Of a DNA stretch of 64,000 nucleotides, positions 16,635-26,094 are shown piece by piece (within the stretch, counting starts at the first letter, position 1; the number at the start of each line of letters is the position of its first letter). The notes below the pieces were generated by a model. That model was given only the letters and a program-made list of their open reading frames with translations, was not told where the DNA came from and made no database searches. The position numbers and the translations under genes were made by a program. This DNA is from Cytophagales bacterium (lineage in GTDB: Bacteria > Bacteroidota > Bacteroidia > Cytophagales > Spirosomataceae). The DNA lies in NCBI GenBank assembly GCA_013298125.1, contig JAAFJP010000030.1, positions 1 to 64,000 of the forward strand. The letters are read 5' to 3'.

Positions 16635-19520
16635 ATGAAGATAAATATTCAGTATCAAGAAAAATTTGAGAATCGCCATAATAATTCAAACGTAGCTGAC
16701 CGTCAGGAAATGCTTGATTTGATTGGAGTGGATTCTATCAAAACCCTCATCAATCAAACGATCCCCAAAGCTATTCATTTACACAAACCGTTGAATCTGC
16801 CCGCAGCAAAATCAGAAGCTCAATTTTTACGAGATTTTAAGAAATTGGCGGAGATGAATGAAACTTATAAGTCACACATTGGAATGGGTTATTATGACAC
16901 CCACACGCCTACGGTGATTTTGCGTAATATTCTCGAAAATCCAGCTTGGTACACTGCCTACACCCCTTATCAGGCAGAGATTGCCCAAGGTCGTTTGGAG
17001 ATGTTGTTGAACTACCAAACGATGGTGATTGACTTGACGGGTATGGAAATCGCCAATGCTTCATTATTGGACGAAGGAACGGCGGCGGCAGAGGCAATGA
17101 CTATGTTGCACGGACAAAGAAAAGGAGCAAAAAAGAACTCAGAAACTTTCTTCGTTTCAGACCTTTGCCACCCACAAACCATTGATTTATTAAGAACTCG
17201 TGCTACGCCACTTGGTATTGAAATATTAGTTGGCGACCACCGCAAAGTGGATTTGACCAATGATGATATTTACGGAATGATTGTCCAATATCCTGCCTCG
17301 GACGGACAGATTTTTGACTATACTTCTCTCATCGAAACGGCTCACGAATTAGGAATTTTTGTAGTAGTAGCCTCTGATTTACTGGCACTTACACTTTTAA
17401 AGTCACCAGGTGAAATGGGTGCTGATGTAGTAGTAGGTACGTCTCAACGCTTTGGTGTACCGATGGGTTTTGGAGGTCCTCATGCGGCATTTTTTGCTAC
17501 GAAAGACGAATTCAAACGTCATCTCCCAGGTCGTATTATTGGGGTGTCGGTAGATGCACAAGGCAACCGTGCTTTGCGTATGGCGTTGCAGACCCGTGAG
17601 CAACATATCCGTCGTGAAAAAGCAACTTCAAATATCTGTACTGCCCAAGTTTTGTTGTCAGTAATGGCAGCGGCTTATGGGGTTTATCATGGACCCGAAG
17701 GCTTGAAAGCTATTGCAGAAAGAGTACATGGATTGACTCATTTGACGGCTTTGGCATTAGAAAAATTAGGTTATAAAATCGAAACGAGTGCTTATTTTGA
17801 TACCATCAAAGTAAATATTGGCGATGATGAAACTAATCTCAGAAAAGAGGCTTTGGCGAGTGGTATCAATTTTAGATATTACGAAGGATACAGACACATT
17901 GGTATCTCTTTGGATGAAACTTGTACGCTTCAAGACGTACAAAATATTATTGGTGTTTTTGAAAAAATTGGAACGTCTGAGGTTGAATTAAATACGCTTT
18001 TTGATAAGGTTGATTTTCAATTTCCAAATACTCTGAAACGTACTTCTGAATATTTGGCACACCCCGTTTTTAATAGCTATCACTCTGAACATGAGATGCT
18101 TAGGTATTTGAAACAATTAGAAAACAAAGACCTCTCGATGGTGCATTCGATGATTTCTTTGGGTTCTTGTACGATGAAATTGAACGCCACTACTGAGATG
18201 ATTCCTGTAACGTGGGCAGAGTTTGGTAACGTGCATCCATTTGCTCCCAAGAGTCAGGTACAGGGCTATTCAGAAATGATTAGTGATTTGAATGATTGGT
18301 TGTGTGAAATCACGAGATTCTCGGCGATGTCATTCCAACCCAACTCTGGGGCTCAAGGCGAATATGCAGGCTTGATGGTGATTCGTGCTTACCATGAATC
18401 ACGTGGAGATTTTCATAGAAATATTGCCTTGATTCCTTCGTCAGCACATGGGACAAATCCAGCTTCGGCAGTGATGGCGGGCATGAAAGTAGTCGTTACT
18501 AAATGTGATGAAGAAGGTAATATCGACCTCGAAGATTTAAGAGAAAAGGCGGAGCTTCACGCTGCCAATTTATCTTGTTTGATGGTTACGTACCCATCTA
18601 CACACGGCGTTTTTGAAGAATCAATCATAGAAATTTGTGCCATGATTCACCTCCACGGTGGACAGGTTTATATGGATGGGGCAAACATGAATGCCCAAGT
18701 AGGTTTGACTTCACCAGCTTCTATCGGGGCGGATGTTTGCCACTTAAATTTACACAAAACCTTCTGTATCCCTCATGGAGGCGGAGGACCGGGCATGGGA
18801 CCTATCGGTGTAGCGAAACAATTAGTGCCGTTTTTGCCAGGTCATGCCGTAGTTCCGAAAGTGGGTGGTAAAGAAGCCATTACGGCAGTTTCGGCAGCTC
18901 CTTATGGTTCGGCTTCTATCCTCACAATTTCGTATGCGTACATTGCGATGATGGGCGGAGATGGACTCACTCGTGCGACAGAAACAGCTATTCTGAATGC
19001 TAATTATATCAAAGCTCGTTTGGCGGGGCATTATCCAGTGCTTTATACAGGCTCGCAAGGACGTTGTGCCCACGAGATGATTTTGGATTGTCGTCCGTTC
19101 AAAATGTCGGCTGGTGTTGAGGCAGAAGATATTGCTAAACGTTTGATGGACTATGGCTTTCATGCTCCAACGTTATCTTTTCCAGTGGCAGGAACGTTGA
19201 TGATTGAACCAACCGAATCAGAATCAAAGGCAGAATTAGACCGTTTTTGTGATGCCATGATTGGGATTCGTGAGGAGATTAGAGAAATAGAAGAAGGTAA
19301 TGCCGACAAAGCAAATAACGTCTTGAAACACGCTCCACACACACAAGCAGTAGTTTTGACCGAAAATTGGGATAGACCATACACTCGTGAGAAGGCTGTT
19401 TTCCCATTAGCTTACGTAAAAGCCAACAAATTCTGGCCCACTGTTTCAAGGATTGACTCGGCTTACGGAGATAGAAATTTGGTTTGTAGTTGTGTGTCGA
19501 TTGAAGAGTATGCGGAGTAG
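16635..19520 (+). CDS. gcvP: Glycine dehydrogenase (decarboxylating), P protein
   Basis: The 961-residue protein is the full-length single-chain P protein of the glycine cleavage system. It decarboxylates glycine using PLP and transfers the aminomethyl group to the H protein lipoyl arm. Both homologous halves are present: an N-terminal half with [20 protein letters not shown] and a C-terminal half with the PLP-lysine motif [19 protein letters not shown]. Other conserved blocks include [13 protein letters not shown] and [13 protein letters not shown]. The gene stands alone with its own candidate promoter and terminator. T and H protein genes are not in the window, which is normal in Bacteroidota. 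Confidence 0.97.
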   Translation: MKINIQYQEKFENRHNNSNVADRQEMLDLIGVDSIKTLINQTIPKAIHLHKPLNLPAAKSEAQFLRDFKKLAEMNETYKSHIGMGYYDTHTPTVILRNILENPAWYTAYTPYQAEIAQGRLEMLLNYQTMVIDLTGMEIANASLLDEGTAAAEAMTMLHGQRKGAKKNSETFFVSDLCHPQTIDLLRTRATPLGIEILVGDHRKVDLTNDDIYGMIVQYPASDGQIFDYTSLIETAHELGIFVVVASDLLALTLLKSPGEMGADVVVGTSQRFGVPMGFGGPHAAFFATKDEFKRHLPGRIIGVSVDAQGNRALRMALQTREQHIRREKATSNICTAQVLLSVMAAAYGVYHGPEGLKAIAERVHGLTHLTALALEKLGYKIETSAYFDTIKVNIGDDETNLRKEALASGINFRYYEGYRHIGISLDETCTLQDVQNIIGVFEKIGTSEVELNTLFDKVDFQFPNTLKRTSEYLAHPVFNSYHSEHEMLRYLKQLENKDLSMVHSMISLGSCTMKLNATTEMIPVTWAEFGNVHPFAPKSQVQGYSEMISDLNDWLCEITRFSAMSFQPNSGAQGEYAGLMVIRAYHESRGDFHRNIALIPSSAHGTNPASAVMAGMKVVVTKCDEEGNIDLEDLREKAELHAANLSCLMVTYPSTHGVFEESIIEICAMIHLHGGQVYMDGANMNAQVGLTSPASIGADVCHLNLHKTFCIPHGGGGPGMGPIGVAKQLVPFLPGHAVVPKVGGKEAITAVSAAPYGSASILTISYAYIAMMGGDGLTRATETAILNANYIKARLAGHYPVLYTGSQGRCAHEMILDCRPFKMSAGVEAEDIAKRLMDYGFHAPTLSFPVAGTLMIEPTESESKAELDRFCDAMIGIREEIREIEEGNADKANNVLKHAPHTQAVVLTENWDRPYTREKAVFPLAYVKANKFWPTVSRIDSAYGDRNLVCSCVSIEEYAE

Positions 19521-19536
19521 GATAGAATAATTCCAT

Positions 19537-19576
19537 AAAAAAGGCTCAATATTTTTGATGATATTGAGCCTTTTTT
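19537..19576 (+). terminator. Rho-independent terminator of gcvP
   Basis: AAAAAAGGCTCAATAT pairs perfectly with ATATTGAGCCTTTTTT around a short loop 16 bases after the stop. Confidence 0.85.
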
Positions 19577-19863
19577 GTTGAATATTATGATTCTCCGACA
19601 GTTTTTTGTATGTATGCGATACGCCCCTACCTACAAAAATTGTCAAATAACCAAAATAATTCAGTGTTGGATTCAACATCTAACCATTATCGAACCCCGA
19701 ACGTCTGACTATTTACCCCTTACATTTGAGAATAGATATTTCCAAAAATATCTATTTAATCAAGAACAGATAGATTTTTCAAAAACTTCTTGTATATTTC
19801 TTTGATTTTTGAGTATGATTCAGAGATTTAAGTATCTTTAACCAAAAAATATTAAAGGAAATA
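19577..19863. other. Intergenic region with candidate promoter
   Basis: No credible gene is seen. TTTG (19808-19811), 21 bp, then TATCTTTA (19833-19840) is a one-mismatch Bacteroidota promoter about 20 bp before the isomerase gene at 19864. The rest is AT-rich and unremarkable. Confidence 0.4.
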
Positions 19864-20766
19864 ATGGAAAAATCAATCTCACGCCGAAATGCCCTACAAG
19901 GTATCGGTTTAGCATCAGCAACCATGTTTACAAATTCACTAAGTAACCGTATCGAAGCGGCTGATAATCAGATGGGGGCAGGTCTGAAAGGACGTGTCAA
20001 TCACTCCGCTTGTCGTTGGTGTTATAGCTCAATTCCTTTTGAGGATTTGTGCAAATCTGCCAAAGAAATAGGAATGCAGTCTCTCGAACTCACGGGACCT
20101 TCTGAGTGGGAAATTCTAAAAAAATACGGACTCACCTCCGCTATTGGTTGGCCCGATGAGAACAAATGGGGTAATGGAATGGGCTTAAATTCATGTTTTA
20201 ATAATATCAAAAATCATGATGCTTTGGTGGCTTTATACGAAGATTTAATTCCAAAAGCGGCAAAGGCTGGGGTAAAGAACCTTATCACATTTTCAGGAAA
20301 TCGTAATGGTCTGAGTGATGAAGATGGCTTAATAAATTGCAAAAAAGGGCTTCAAAGAATTATGAAAACCGCTGAAAAGCACAACATTACCATTACGATG
20401 GAGTTGTTGAATTCAAAAAAAGACCATAAAGATTATCAATGCGACCATACCGAATGGGGAGCTGCATTATGCGAAATGGTGGGGTCTGATAAATTCAAAT
20501 TATTGTATGACATCTACCATATGCAAATCATGGAAGGCGACGTAATAGCAACCATCAAAAAGAATTATCAATATATTTCTCATTATCACACAGGAGGAGT
20601 TCCAGGACGAAATGAAATTGATGACACACAAGAACTAAATTATCCAGCCATCATGAAAGCCATCATTGACACTGGTTACAAGGGTTTTGTGGGTCAAGAG
20701 TTTATCCCTGCGAAATCTGACAAAATTGCCTCTCTAAAACAAGGAGTACTAATTTGTGATGTATAG
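19864..20766 (+). CDS. Tat-exported TIM-barrel sugar isomerase/epimerase-like protein
   Basis: The N-terminus MEKSISRRNALQGIGLASAT has the twin-Arg pattern of a Tat signal, so the 300-residue protein is expected in the periplasm. The rest is a xylose-isomerase-like TIM barrel of the hydroxypyruvate isomerase branch: acidic ligands in ITMELLNSK, LLYDIYHMQIMEGD and GFVGQEF, and the conserved HTGGVPGRNEID segment. It most likely isomerises or epimerises a keto-sugar. It sits 26 bp upstream of a Tat-exported Gfo/Idh/MocA oxidoreductase, so the pair probably act in one sugar-modifying step outside the cytoplasm. Exact substrate unknown. Confidence 0.85.
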   Translation: MEKSISRRNALQGIGLASATMFTNSLSNRIEAADNQMGAGLKGRVNHSACRWCYSSIPFEDLCKSAKEIGMQSLELTGPSEWEILKKYGLTSAIGWPDENKWGNGMGLNSCFNNIKNHDALVALYEDLIPKAAKAGVKNLITFSGNRNGLSDEDGLINCKKGLQRIMKTAEKHNITITMELLNSKKDHKDYQCDHTEWGAALCEMVGSDKFKLLYDIYHMQIMEGDVIATIKKNYQYISHYHTGGVPGRNEIDDTQELNYPAIMKAIIDTGYKGFVGQEFIPAKSDKIASLKQGVLICDV

Positions 20767-20792
20767 AAAATTTCCACAACCCTGAAATCAAC

Positions 20793-22259
20793 ATGAAAAA
20801 CACAGAAAATAATAACGTAAACAGAAGAGATTTTATCAGTAAAACTGCCTTGGCTTTGGGTAGTTTTTACATCGTGCCTCGCCATGTTTTGGGCAAGGGA
20901 TTCATTGCTCCGAGTGACAAACTGAATATCGCAGGGGTAGGAATCGGTGGAAAAGGTATGAGCGATATAAACAATGCTTATAACAACGGAGCAAATAACG
21001 TGGTAGCTCTTTGCGATACTGACCTCAATTATCCTAATGCAGTTACCATGTTCAAAAAGCACAGTGGGGCAAAAGTTTTTCAGGATTTCAGAAAAATGTT
21101 AGACCAATCGGGAAAAGACATTGATGCCGTGGTTATCTCAACTCCCGACCATACCCACGCCGTGATTGCGATGGCAGCCATGAACTTAGGTAAGCACGTA
21201 TATGTACAGAAGCCCCTGAGTCATAATATCTACGAAGCCAGAACGCTGACTGAAACAGCTCGTAAGCAAAAAGTAGTTACTCAAATGGGAAATCAGGGAG
21301 CATCTTGTAATGAGCAAGTACAGATTCAGGCGTGGATTAATAAAAAAATATTGGGTAAAATCCATACGGTGAATGTTTGGACAAATCGTCCTGTGTGGCC
21401 CCAAGGAATCAATGTACCCAAAGAAAAACACGACGTACCCGCAGGCTTAGATTGGGATTTGTGGATTGGACCTGCCCAAATGGTTGATTATCACAACAAA
21501 GCCTATCATAATTTTAAGTGGAGAGGCTGGTGGAATTTTGGTACAGGAGCTTTGGGCGACATGGGTTGTCACTTGATTGACCCTCCTTTCAAAGCATTGG
21601 GCTTGGGTTATCCTACGGAAGTACAATGTTCATCTGGTTCTGTTTTTGAGAGAGACTGGATTCCTGAGTATTTCCCAGAAAGTTGCCCTCCGAGTTCGGC
21701 AGTACAGTTGAAATTCCCAGCTACTGATAAAACTAAGTCAGAAGTTACCATGACTTGGATGGACGGTGGTATCAGACCGTTTTTCCCAGATTTAGTACCA
21801 GCTAATGAAATCATCGGGTGGGAAGATGGAACAAATAATAATGGATTTATGATTCACGGTGAAAAAGGAATCATCACGGGAGGATTATTTGGCGTAAATG
21901 CCAAAGTATTCTTAAAAAATGGCGAGAAGTTGGAATCTGTCACAGACCCAAAGGGCAGAGCTGTCGAGTTTGACCATCAAATCAAATGGACAAACGCTTG
22001 TAAAGAAGGCTTTGACTCAGCCGCTCACAAGGCTTTAACGTCCTCTTTTGACTATTCTGGTCCGCTTACTGAAACCGTTTTGATGGGGAATTTAGCCATC
22101 CGTTCGTATATGCACAGAGTTACAGATGCCAATGGGAGACACTCTTTCCCAGGCAGAGTAAAGATGAAGTGGGACGGGGCGAATATGAAAATTACTAATT
22201 ATGATGCTGCCAATCAGTACGTTTCACGTCAGTATCGTGATGGGTGGAAGTTGGTGTAG
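20793..22259 (+). CDS. Tat-exported Gfo/Idh/MocA family oxidoreductase
   Basis: The 488-residue protein begins with NVNRRDFISKTALALGSF, a Tat signal. The Rossmann fold follows: KLNIAGVGIGGKGMSD, VVISTPDHTHAVIA and HVYVQKPLSHNIYEA, the last carrying the EKP-equivalent (QKP) at the nicotinamide site. The C-terminal domain ends with the FPGRVKMKWD region seen in the long Bacteroidota branch of the family. These enzymes oxidise sugars with a tightly bound NAD(P), often at the 3-OH. Together with the upstream TIM-barrel protein this suggests periplasmic 3-keto-glycoside metabolism, which is inference from gene pairing. Confidence 0.87.
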   Translation: MKNTENNNVNRRDFISKTALALGSFYIVPRHVLGKGFIAPSDKLNIAGVGIGGKGMSDINNAYNNGANNVVALCDTDLNYPNAVTMFKKHSGAKVFQDFRKMLDQSGKDIDAVVISTPDHTHAVIAMAAMNLGKHVYVQKPLSHNIYEARTLTETARKQKVVTQMGNQGASCNEQVQIQAWINKKILGKIHTVNVWTNRPVWPQGINVPKEKHDVPAGLDWDLWIGPAQMVDYHNKAYHNFKWRGWWNFGTGALGDMGCHLIDPPFKALGLGYPTEVQCSSGSVFERDWIPEYFPESCPPSSAVQLKFPATDKTKSEVTMTWMDGGIRPFFPDLVPANEIIGWEDGTNNNGFMIHGEKGIITGGLFGVNAKVFLKNGEKLESVTDPKGRAVEFDHQIKWTNACKEGFDSAAHKALTSSFDYSGPLTETVLMGNLAIRSYMHRVTDANGRHSFPGRVKMKWDGANMKITNYDAANQYVSRQYRDGWKLV

Positions 22260-22288
22260 AGTATGGATTAAACTTAATGAAAAACAGT

Positions 22289-22349
22289 TATTTACAGGAG
22301 CAAAAATATAAATTGCCATAAAATGGTTGTATTTTTGCTCCTGTAAATA
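22289..22349. promoter_or_regulatory. Perfect 20-bp-arm inverted repeat ahead of the toxin-antitoxin module
   Basis: TATTTACAGGAGCAAAAATA-type arms (22289-22308 and 22330-22349) surround a 21-base loop. It lies 30 bases after the oxidoreductase stop and 16 bases before the ATG at 22365. It could be a terminator, an operator for the small upstream protein, or an RNA leader hairpin; the right arm is not followed by a long T-run. Confidence 0.7.
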
Positions 22350-22364
22350 TTTTATAAAAACGCC

Positions 22365-22541
22365 ATGAACGATAAAGAAATTAAAATGATAATGCAATTA
22401 GCTAAAAGGCTAAAAAACGAAGGTTCATCAAAAGAGAAAGCTATGCAAACATTTGTTGCAGCAGGAATTTTGAACGATAAAGGAGATTTTACAAAGCCAT
22501 ATCGTAATTTAAAAAATGTAATCACTGAAAGACAATTTTAA
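22365..22541 (+). CDS. Putative antitoxin of ADP-ribosyltransferase-like pair (58 residues)
   Basis: This small ORF begins MNDKEIKMIMQLAKRLKNEG and continues to a motif AAGILNDKGDFTKPYRNL. The first 35 residues are a highly charged helical region, and the C-terminal part is a compact Gly-Asp turn followed by a PYxNL segment. Its stop overlaps the start of the downstream gene by one base (TAATG), so the two are translationally coupled. Size, antitoxin-first order and coupling support an antitoxin role. The family is not one I can name with certainty. It is too short for routine gene callers. Confidence 0.65.
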   Translation: MNDKEIKMIMQLAKRLKNEGSSKEKAMQTFVAAGILNDKGDFTKPYRNLKNVITERQF

Positions 22542-23176
22542 TGTATAATCATAGGTCTAATTTAATTTTAGGCTTTCATGGATGTGATGAAAGTGTCCGA
22601 GATTCTCTTTTAATGAAACCCAATAAAATATTACCAAGTGAAAAACCTTATGATTGGTTAGGACATGGGGTATATTTTTGGGAGAATAATTACGAAAGAG
22701 CATTTCAATGGGCTAAGGATAAAGAAAAGCGTGGAGATATAAAAAAAGCATCCGTAATTGGGGCAGTCTTATCCCTTGACTACTGTTTAGACTTTACTGA
22801 TAGCAGATTTATTGAAATGATACAATCTTATTACAGCTTGATGGAGTTGTCCTATAATCTTTTTGAAAAAGAATTACCTAAAAACAAAGATTTAAAATTT
22901 GACACTTATAAAGATAAGATAATCAGAGAGTTAGATTGCTCTGTCATCGAATATATGCATCAAAAGATTTCAGAAGCACGAGATATTGAAATTCAAGAAA
23001 AGGGATTTAGTGATTATAAAATATTTGATTCTGCAAGGGGTATTTTTACGGAAGGCGGTCCTGCATTTCCAGGTGCAGGAATTCAAAGTAAAAATCACAT
23101 TCAAATTTGTATTCGTAACCTCAATTGCATAAAAGGTTTTTTCATGCCAAGAACTGAAATTATTTTTTCAAAGTAA
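22541..23176 (+). CDS. ADP-ribosyltransferase-like putative toxin
   Basis: The 211-residue protein opens with ILGFHGCDESVRDSLL (His13), then has YDWLGHGVYFWENNYERAFQWA (Tyr45, Glu48), and a C-terminal block NHIQICIRN near residues 185-193. The order 'hGx...LGxGxYFW...A..WA' is the H-Y-[E/Q] layout of the PARP/diphtheria-toxin-type ADP-ribosyltransferase fold, including DUF3990-like and RES-type proteins. The middle third is helical and lysine-rich. Coupling to the 58-residue ORF upstream gives an antitoxin-toxin arrangement. An NAD-consuming or target-modifying toxin is the leading reading; catalytic activity and target are inference. It ends 4 bp before the convergent hydrolase gene. Confidence 0.6.
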   Translation: MYNHRSNLILGFHGCDESVRDSLLMKPNKILPSEKPYDWLGHGVYFWENNYERAFQWAKDKEKRGDIKKASVIGAVLSLDYCLDFTDSRFIEMIQSYYSLMELSYNLFEKELPKNKDLKFDTYKDKIIRELDCSVIEYMHQKISEARDIEIQEKGFSDYKIFDSARGIFTEGGPAFPGAGIQSKNHIQICIRNLNCIKGFFMPRTEIIFSK

Positions 23177-23180
23177 TCTT

Positions 23181-24695
23181 CTACTTCTTCCTAAACTCCA
23201 CCTCCCCAGCATTCGGGAAAGTTGCCACAATCTTATCAATATCTCCTTTGGCATTCGTTGGAAAATTAAATGTTACACCTTCCAAAAAGTCATTCCCCTC
23301 AAAGAAATCGTAGTGAAAATGAGTTAATTCTGTTTGTTTGCTATGATAAACTACACGAAGTCCACGATCCGTTTTGAAAATCTGTAAAGCCCCATAGGCA
23401 GGATGTTCATATACCCCCGCATAATAATCAATCGGATGAGACATCATTGCCCCCATTTTACGATTAGCATCATGTTCTTTCTTCTTTTTCTCCTCTTCAA
23501 ATTTTGCATCATTAACTTCTTTTTGATAACGACTATTCCAATCTATTTGACTCATATTCAGCAAGTTATCTGAAATATAATTGGTAATAATATTGACAAA
23601 ATTATAATCTGCCATTGCAGTATTTGTCGTAACGAAAATCCCTAAATTATTATTCGGAAAAACCGTCATTTGCGAACGAAAACCCTCAATCGAACCATTA
23701 TGCTGACGGCGTTGGTTGCCTCGGTAAACGTTCATATTCCAACCCATTCCGTAAGACGAAAAGCCCAATTCTGGATATTTGGCTTCGGTTGGGTAAACTA
23801 CTTGTACAGGCGTATGATTTTCTTTGAGGTTTTTTTCTGAAATAATCTGTTTACCGTTAAATTTTCCGTTTTGCAGCTGCATCAAAAGCCAATTGGTCAT
23901 ATCTAACGCATTGGATTTCACCGAACCCGCCGAACCAATGGCATCTACATTACTGCCAAAACCAGCTTCTACCAATTGCTCTTTTTCTATTTTGTAAGAC
24001 GTGGCATAGTCAGGGTTTCCAAACATCTCTGGATAAGTCAAAACCGTACTTTTCATCTCCAAAGGAATCAGGATTTTTTCCCGTACAAAACTCTCCCAAG
24101 TCTTACCCGAAAGGCGTTCGACTAACACCCCCGCAACATTATACATGAGGTTATTGTACTGATATTGAGCGTATAAAGTTTTGGAAGATTTCAAGTATTT
24201 CATGTTTTTGAAAATACTCTCACGTTCATTGTTATTGAATAGCCAAACGAAGTCATGGCGGGGCAAACCAGTGCGATGCGAAAGAATATCACGAGCCGTT
24301 ATAGTATTCGTTGCCACTTCATCAAACAACTGAAAATCAGGCATATACTCTTTAATTGGCTTGTTCCAATCCAATTTTCCTTCATCCGCCAAAATCCCCA
24401 AAGCTGTTGCCGTAAATGATTTTGTACATGAAGCAATCGGAAATAAAGTATTGACCGTTGCAGGCAAATTTTTAGCCGTATTTTTCATTCCATAAGCCGA
24501 AGAATAATAGGGCTTTCCGTCCTTCACAATCGTGATGGAAGTCGCAGGAATTTTCCACTCCGCCATCATTGCCAAGACAAAAGAATTGAGACTATTGAGT
24601 GTATCAGCTTGGGTTGGAACATACCCTCTACGTTGAGCAAAATTGGAAGTGATTGAAACAAATAAGAGAGCAAAAATTAGTAGTTTTCTTTTCAT
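23181..24695 (-). CDS. Serine hydrolase, class C beta-lactamase/D-Ala-D-Ala carboxypeptidase fold
   Basis: The 504-residue protein has a cleavable signal peptide (MKRKLLIFALLFVSITSNFA). The Ser-x-x-Lys motif is SCTKSF in LFPIASCTKSFTATALG, the Tyr-x-Asn is QYNNLMYNVAG, and the third box is RRQHNGSIEGF. A C-terminal DUF3471-like domain covers roughly the last 110 residues (YAGVYEHPAYGALQIF). Such proteins hydrolyse small ester or amide substrates in the periplasm; many are not true beta-lactamases. It is convergent with the toxin-like gene, with 4 bp between stops. Confidence 0.88.
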   Translation of the reverse strand: MKRKLLIFALLFVSITSNFAQRRGYVPTQADTLNSLNSFVLAMMAEWKIPATSITIVKDGKPYYSSAYGMKNTAKNLPATVNTLFPIASCTKSFTATALGILADEGKLDWNKPIKEYMPDFQLFDEVATNTITARDILSHRTGLPRHDFVWLFNNNERESIFKNMKYLKSSKTLYAQYQYNNLMYNVAGVLVERLSGKTWESFVREKILIPLEMKSTVLTYPEMFGNPDYATSYKIEKEQLVEAGFGSNVDAIGSAGSVKSNALDMTNWLLMQLQNGKFNGKQIISEKNLKENHTPVQVVYPTEAKYPELGFSSYGMGWNMNVYRGNQRRQHNGSIEGFRSQMTVFPNNNLGIFVTTNTAMADYNFVNIITNYISDNLLNMSQIDWNSRYQKEVNDAKFEEEKKKKEHDANRKMGAMMSHPIDYYAGVYEHPAYGALQIFKTDRGLRVVYHSKQTELTHFHYDFFEGNDFLEGVTFNFPTNAKGDIDKIVATFPNAGEVEFRKK

Positions 24696-24745
24696 GGGTA
24701 TTCTTAATGATAGTAAAAATTAAGTGATTGATATTACAAAAAACC

Positions 24746-25912
24746 TCACCTCGTCAATTCAAAAACCGCCTTCAAAATCCCTTCCTCCACCTCATCAAAA
24801 ACCTGCCTACGACGCTCCATTACAGCTTTTGCTACTTGATTGGCTTTGCGGAGATGATAAGTTTTGAAGTTTTCACCGCCCGCACTCCACGAAAACGATG
24901 GAATATGTCTTGGCTGAAAATCTGCTCCAAAGATATTACAATTTACGCCCACAACCGTGCCTGTATTGAACATCGTATTAATGCCACATTTTGAATGGTC
25001 GCCCATGATGAGTCCTGCGAATTGGATGCCTGTATTCTCAAATTTGTTAGTTACATAACTCCACAAATCCACTTTTGAATAGTCATTTTTCAAATTAGAA
25101 TTATTGGTATCTGCCCCCCAGTTGCACCATTCGCCAATCACAGCATTACCCATAAATCCTTCATGTCCTTTGTTGGCATTCCCAAAAATCACCGAATTAC
25201 TGATTTCTCCGCCTACTTTACAGAAAGGTCCTATCGTGGTATTAGGTCGCATTTTGCCTCCCATGTTTATCACCGAATGTTCTCCAATCGCAAAAGGTCC
25301 TTGAATCATTGCCCCCGCAGAAACCTTCGCATCCTTACCTATATATATGCACCCGTTAGTAGCATCCAAAACAGCGGCTTTTGTGTCAGCCCCTTCTTCA
25401 ATAAAAATCTGGGATTCGTTATAAAATGCCGTGAATCTGTCAGTGATAAGTTGAGATGTTCTGCCTTTGGTAATTCTCTCAAAATCAGCTTTTATCTCTG
25501 AACCATTATTGATAAAAATATCAGTCAATTGTTTCAAAACCATCATTTCACCCTCAAAAACAATACTTTTTTTGAAAACATCGACCGTAGGATTATGCTT
25601 CTCACATCTATACGCAATCAACACTTGCCCTTGCGAAAGTAAAGTATTCTCAGGCATATTCTGGATAACCTCCACCAATGCAGCATTCGGAGAAACAGCA
25701 CCATTGATAAAAATATTATCGTCCGATAGCACCATTGGGTATTTTGCTTGCAAATAATCTTGGGTATCGTAGGAGATGGAGGTTTTGAGATAGTCATTCC
25801 ATTTTTCAGTAATGGTCTGAATCCCAATACGGATTTCGCTCACAGGGCGAGTAAACGTTAGAGGTAATAAATTGGGACGAAGTGTGATGTCGTCGAAGAG
25901 GATGTAATTCAT
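24746..25912 (-). CDS. GlmU-like putative sugar-nucleotidyltransferase/acyltransferase
   Basis: The 388-residue protein begins MNYILFDDITLRPNLLPLTFTRPVSEI, the diverged N-terminal domain of the Bacteroidota GlmU-family proteins. The C-terminal half is a left-handed beta-helix of hexapeptides (IGKDAKVSAGAMIQGPFAI, VINMGGKMRPNTTIGPFCKV) with SKCGINTMFNTGTVVGVNC. The canonical GxGTRM nucleotide motif is absent. The family is called GlmU-like or NDP-sugar pyrophosphorylase-like, but the substrate of this Bacteroidota branch is not settled. The fold is certain, the reaction is not. Confidence 0.8.
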   Translation of the reverse strand: MNYILFDDITLRPNLLPLTFTRPVSEIRIGIQTITEKWNDYLKTSISYDTQDYLQAKYPMVLSDDNIFINGAVSPNAALVEVIQNMPENTLLSQGQVLIAYRCEKHNPTVDVFKKSIVFEGEMMVLKQLTDIFINNGSEIKADFERITKGRTSQLITDRFTAFYNESQIFIEEGADTKAAVLDATNGCIYIGKDAKVSAGAMIQGPFAIGEHSVINMGGKMRPNTTIGPFCKVGGEISNSVIFGNANKGHEGFMGNAVIGEWCNWGADTNNSNLKNDYSKVDLWSYVTNKFENTGIQFAGLIMGDHSKCGINTMFNTGTVVGVNCNIFGADFQPRHIPSFSWSAGGENFKTYHLRKANQVAKAVMERRRQVFDEVEEGILKAVFELTR

Positions 25913-25944
25913 TTGTTAATCGGTAATATATTTCTACAAAATTA

Positions 25945-25986
25945 CAACAAAAAGCCTTTCAAAGAAATTTGAAAGGCTTTTTGTTG
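25945..25986. terminator. Bidirectional hairpin terminator
   Basis: CAACAAAAAGCCTTTCAAA and TTTGAAAGGCTTTTTGTTG are perfect arms around a 4-base loop. It lies between the lipoprotein gene at 26095 and the GlmU-like gene, both on the minus strand, so it likely ends the former. Confidence 0.85.
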
Positions 25987-26094
25987 AATGAATTTATATC
26001 TCAGGGTCAGTCGCTACTAACAGACTCAGCACCAATGTTAAGTATTGGTTTAAGATCTAAACTTAAAAATACGTGCTTCTCTATCAAGGATTTT

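Noticed and set aside
24746-25912. True GlmU (bifunctional UDP-GlcNAc pyrophosphorylase)
   Set aside because: The N-terminal nucleotide motif GxGTRM is absent, so only the GlmU-like name is used.
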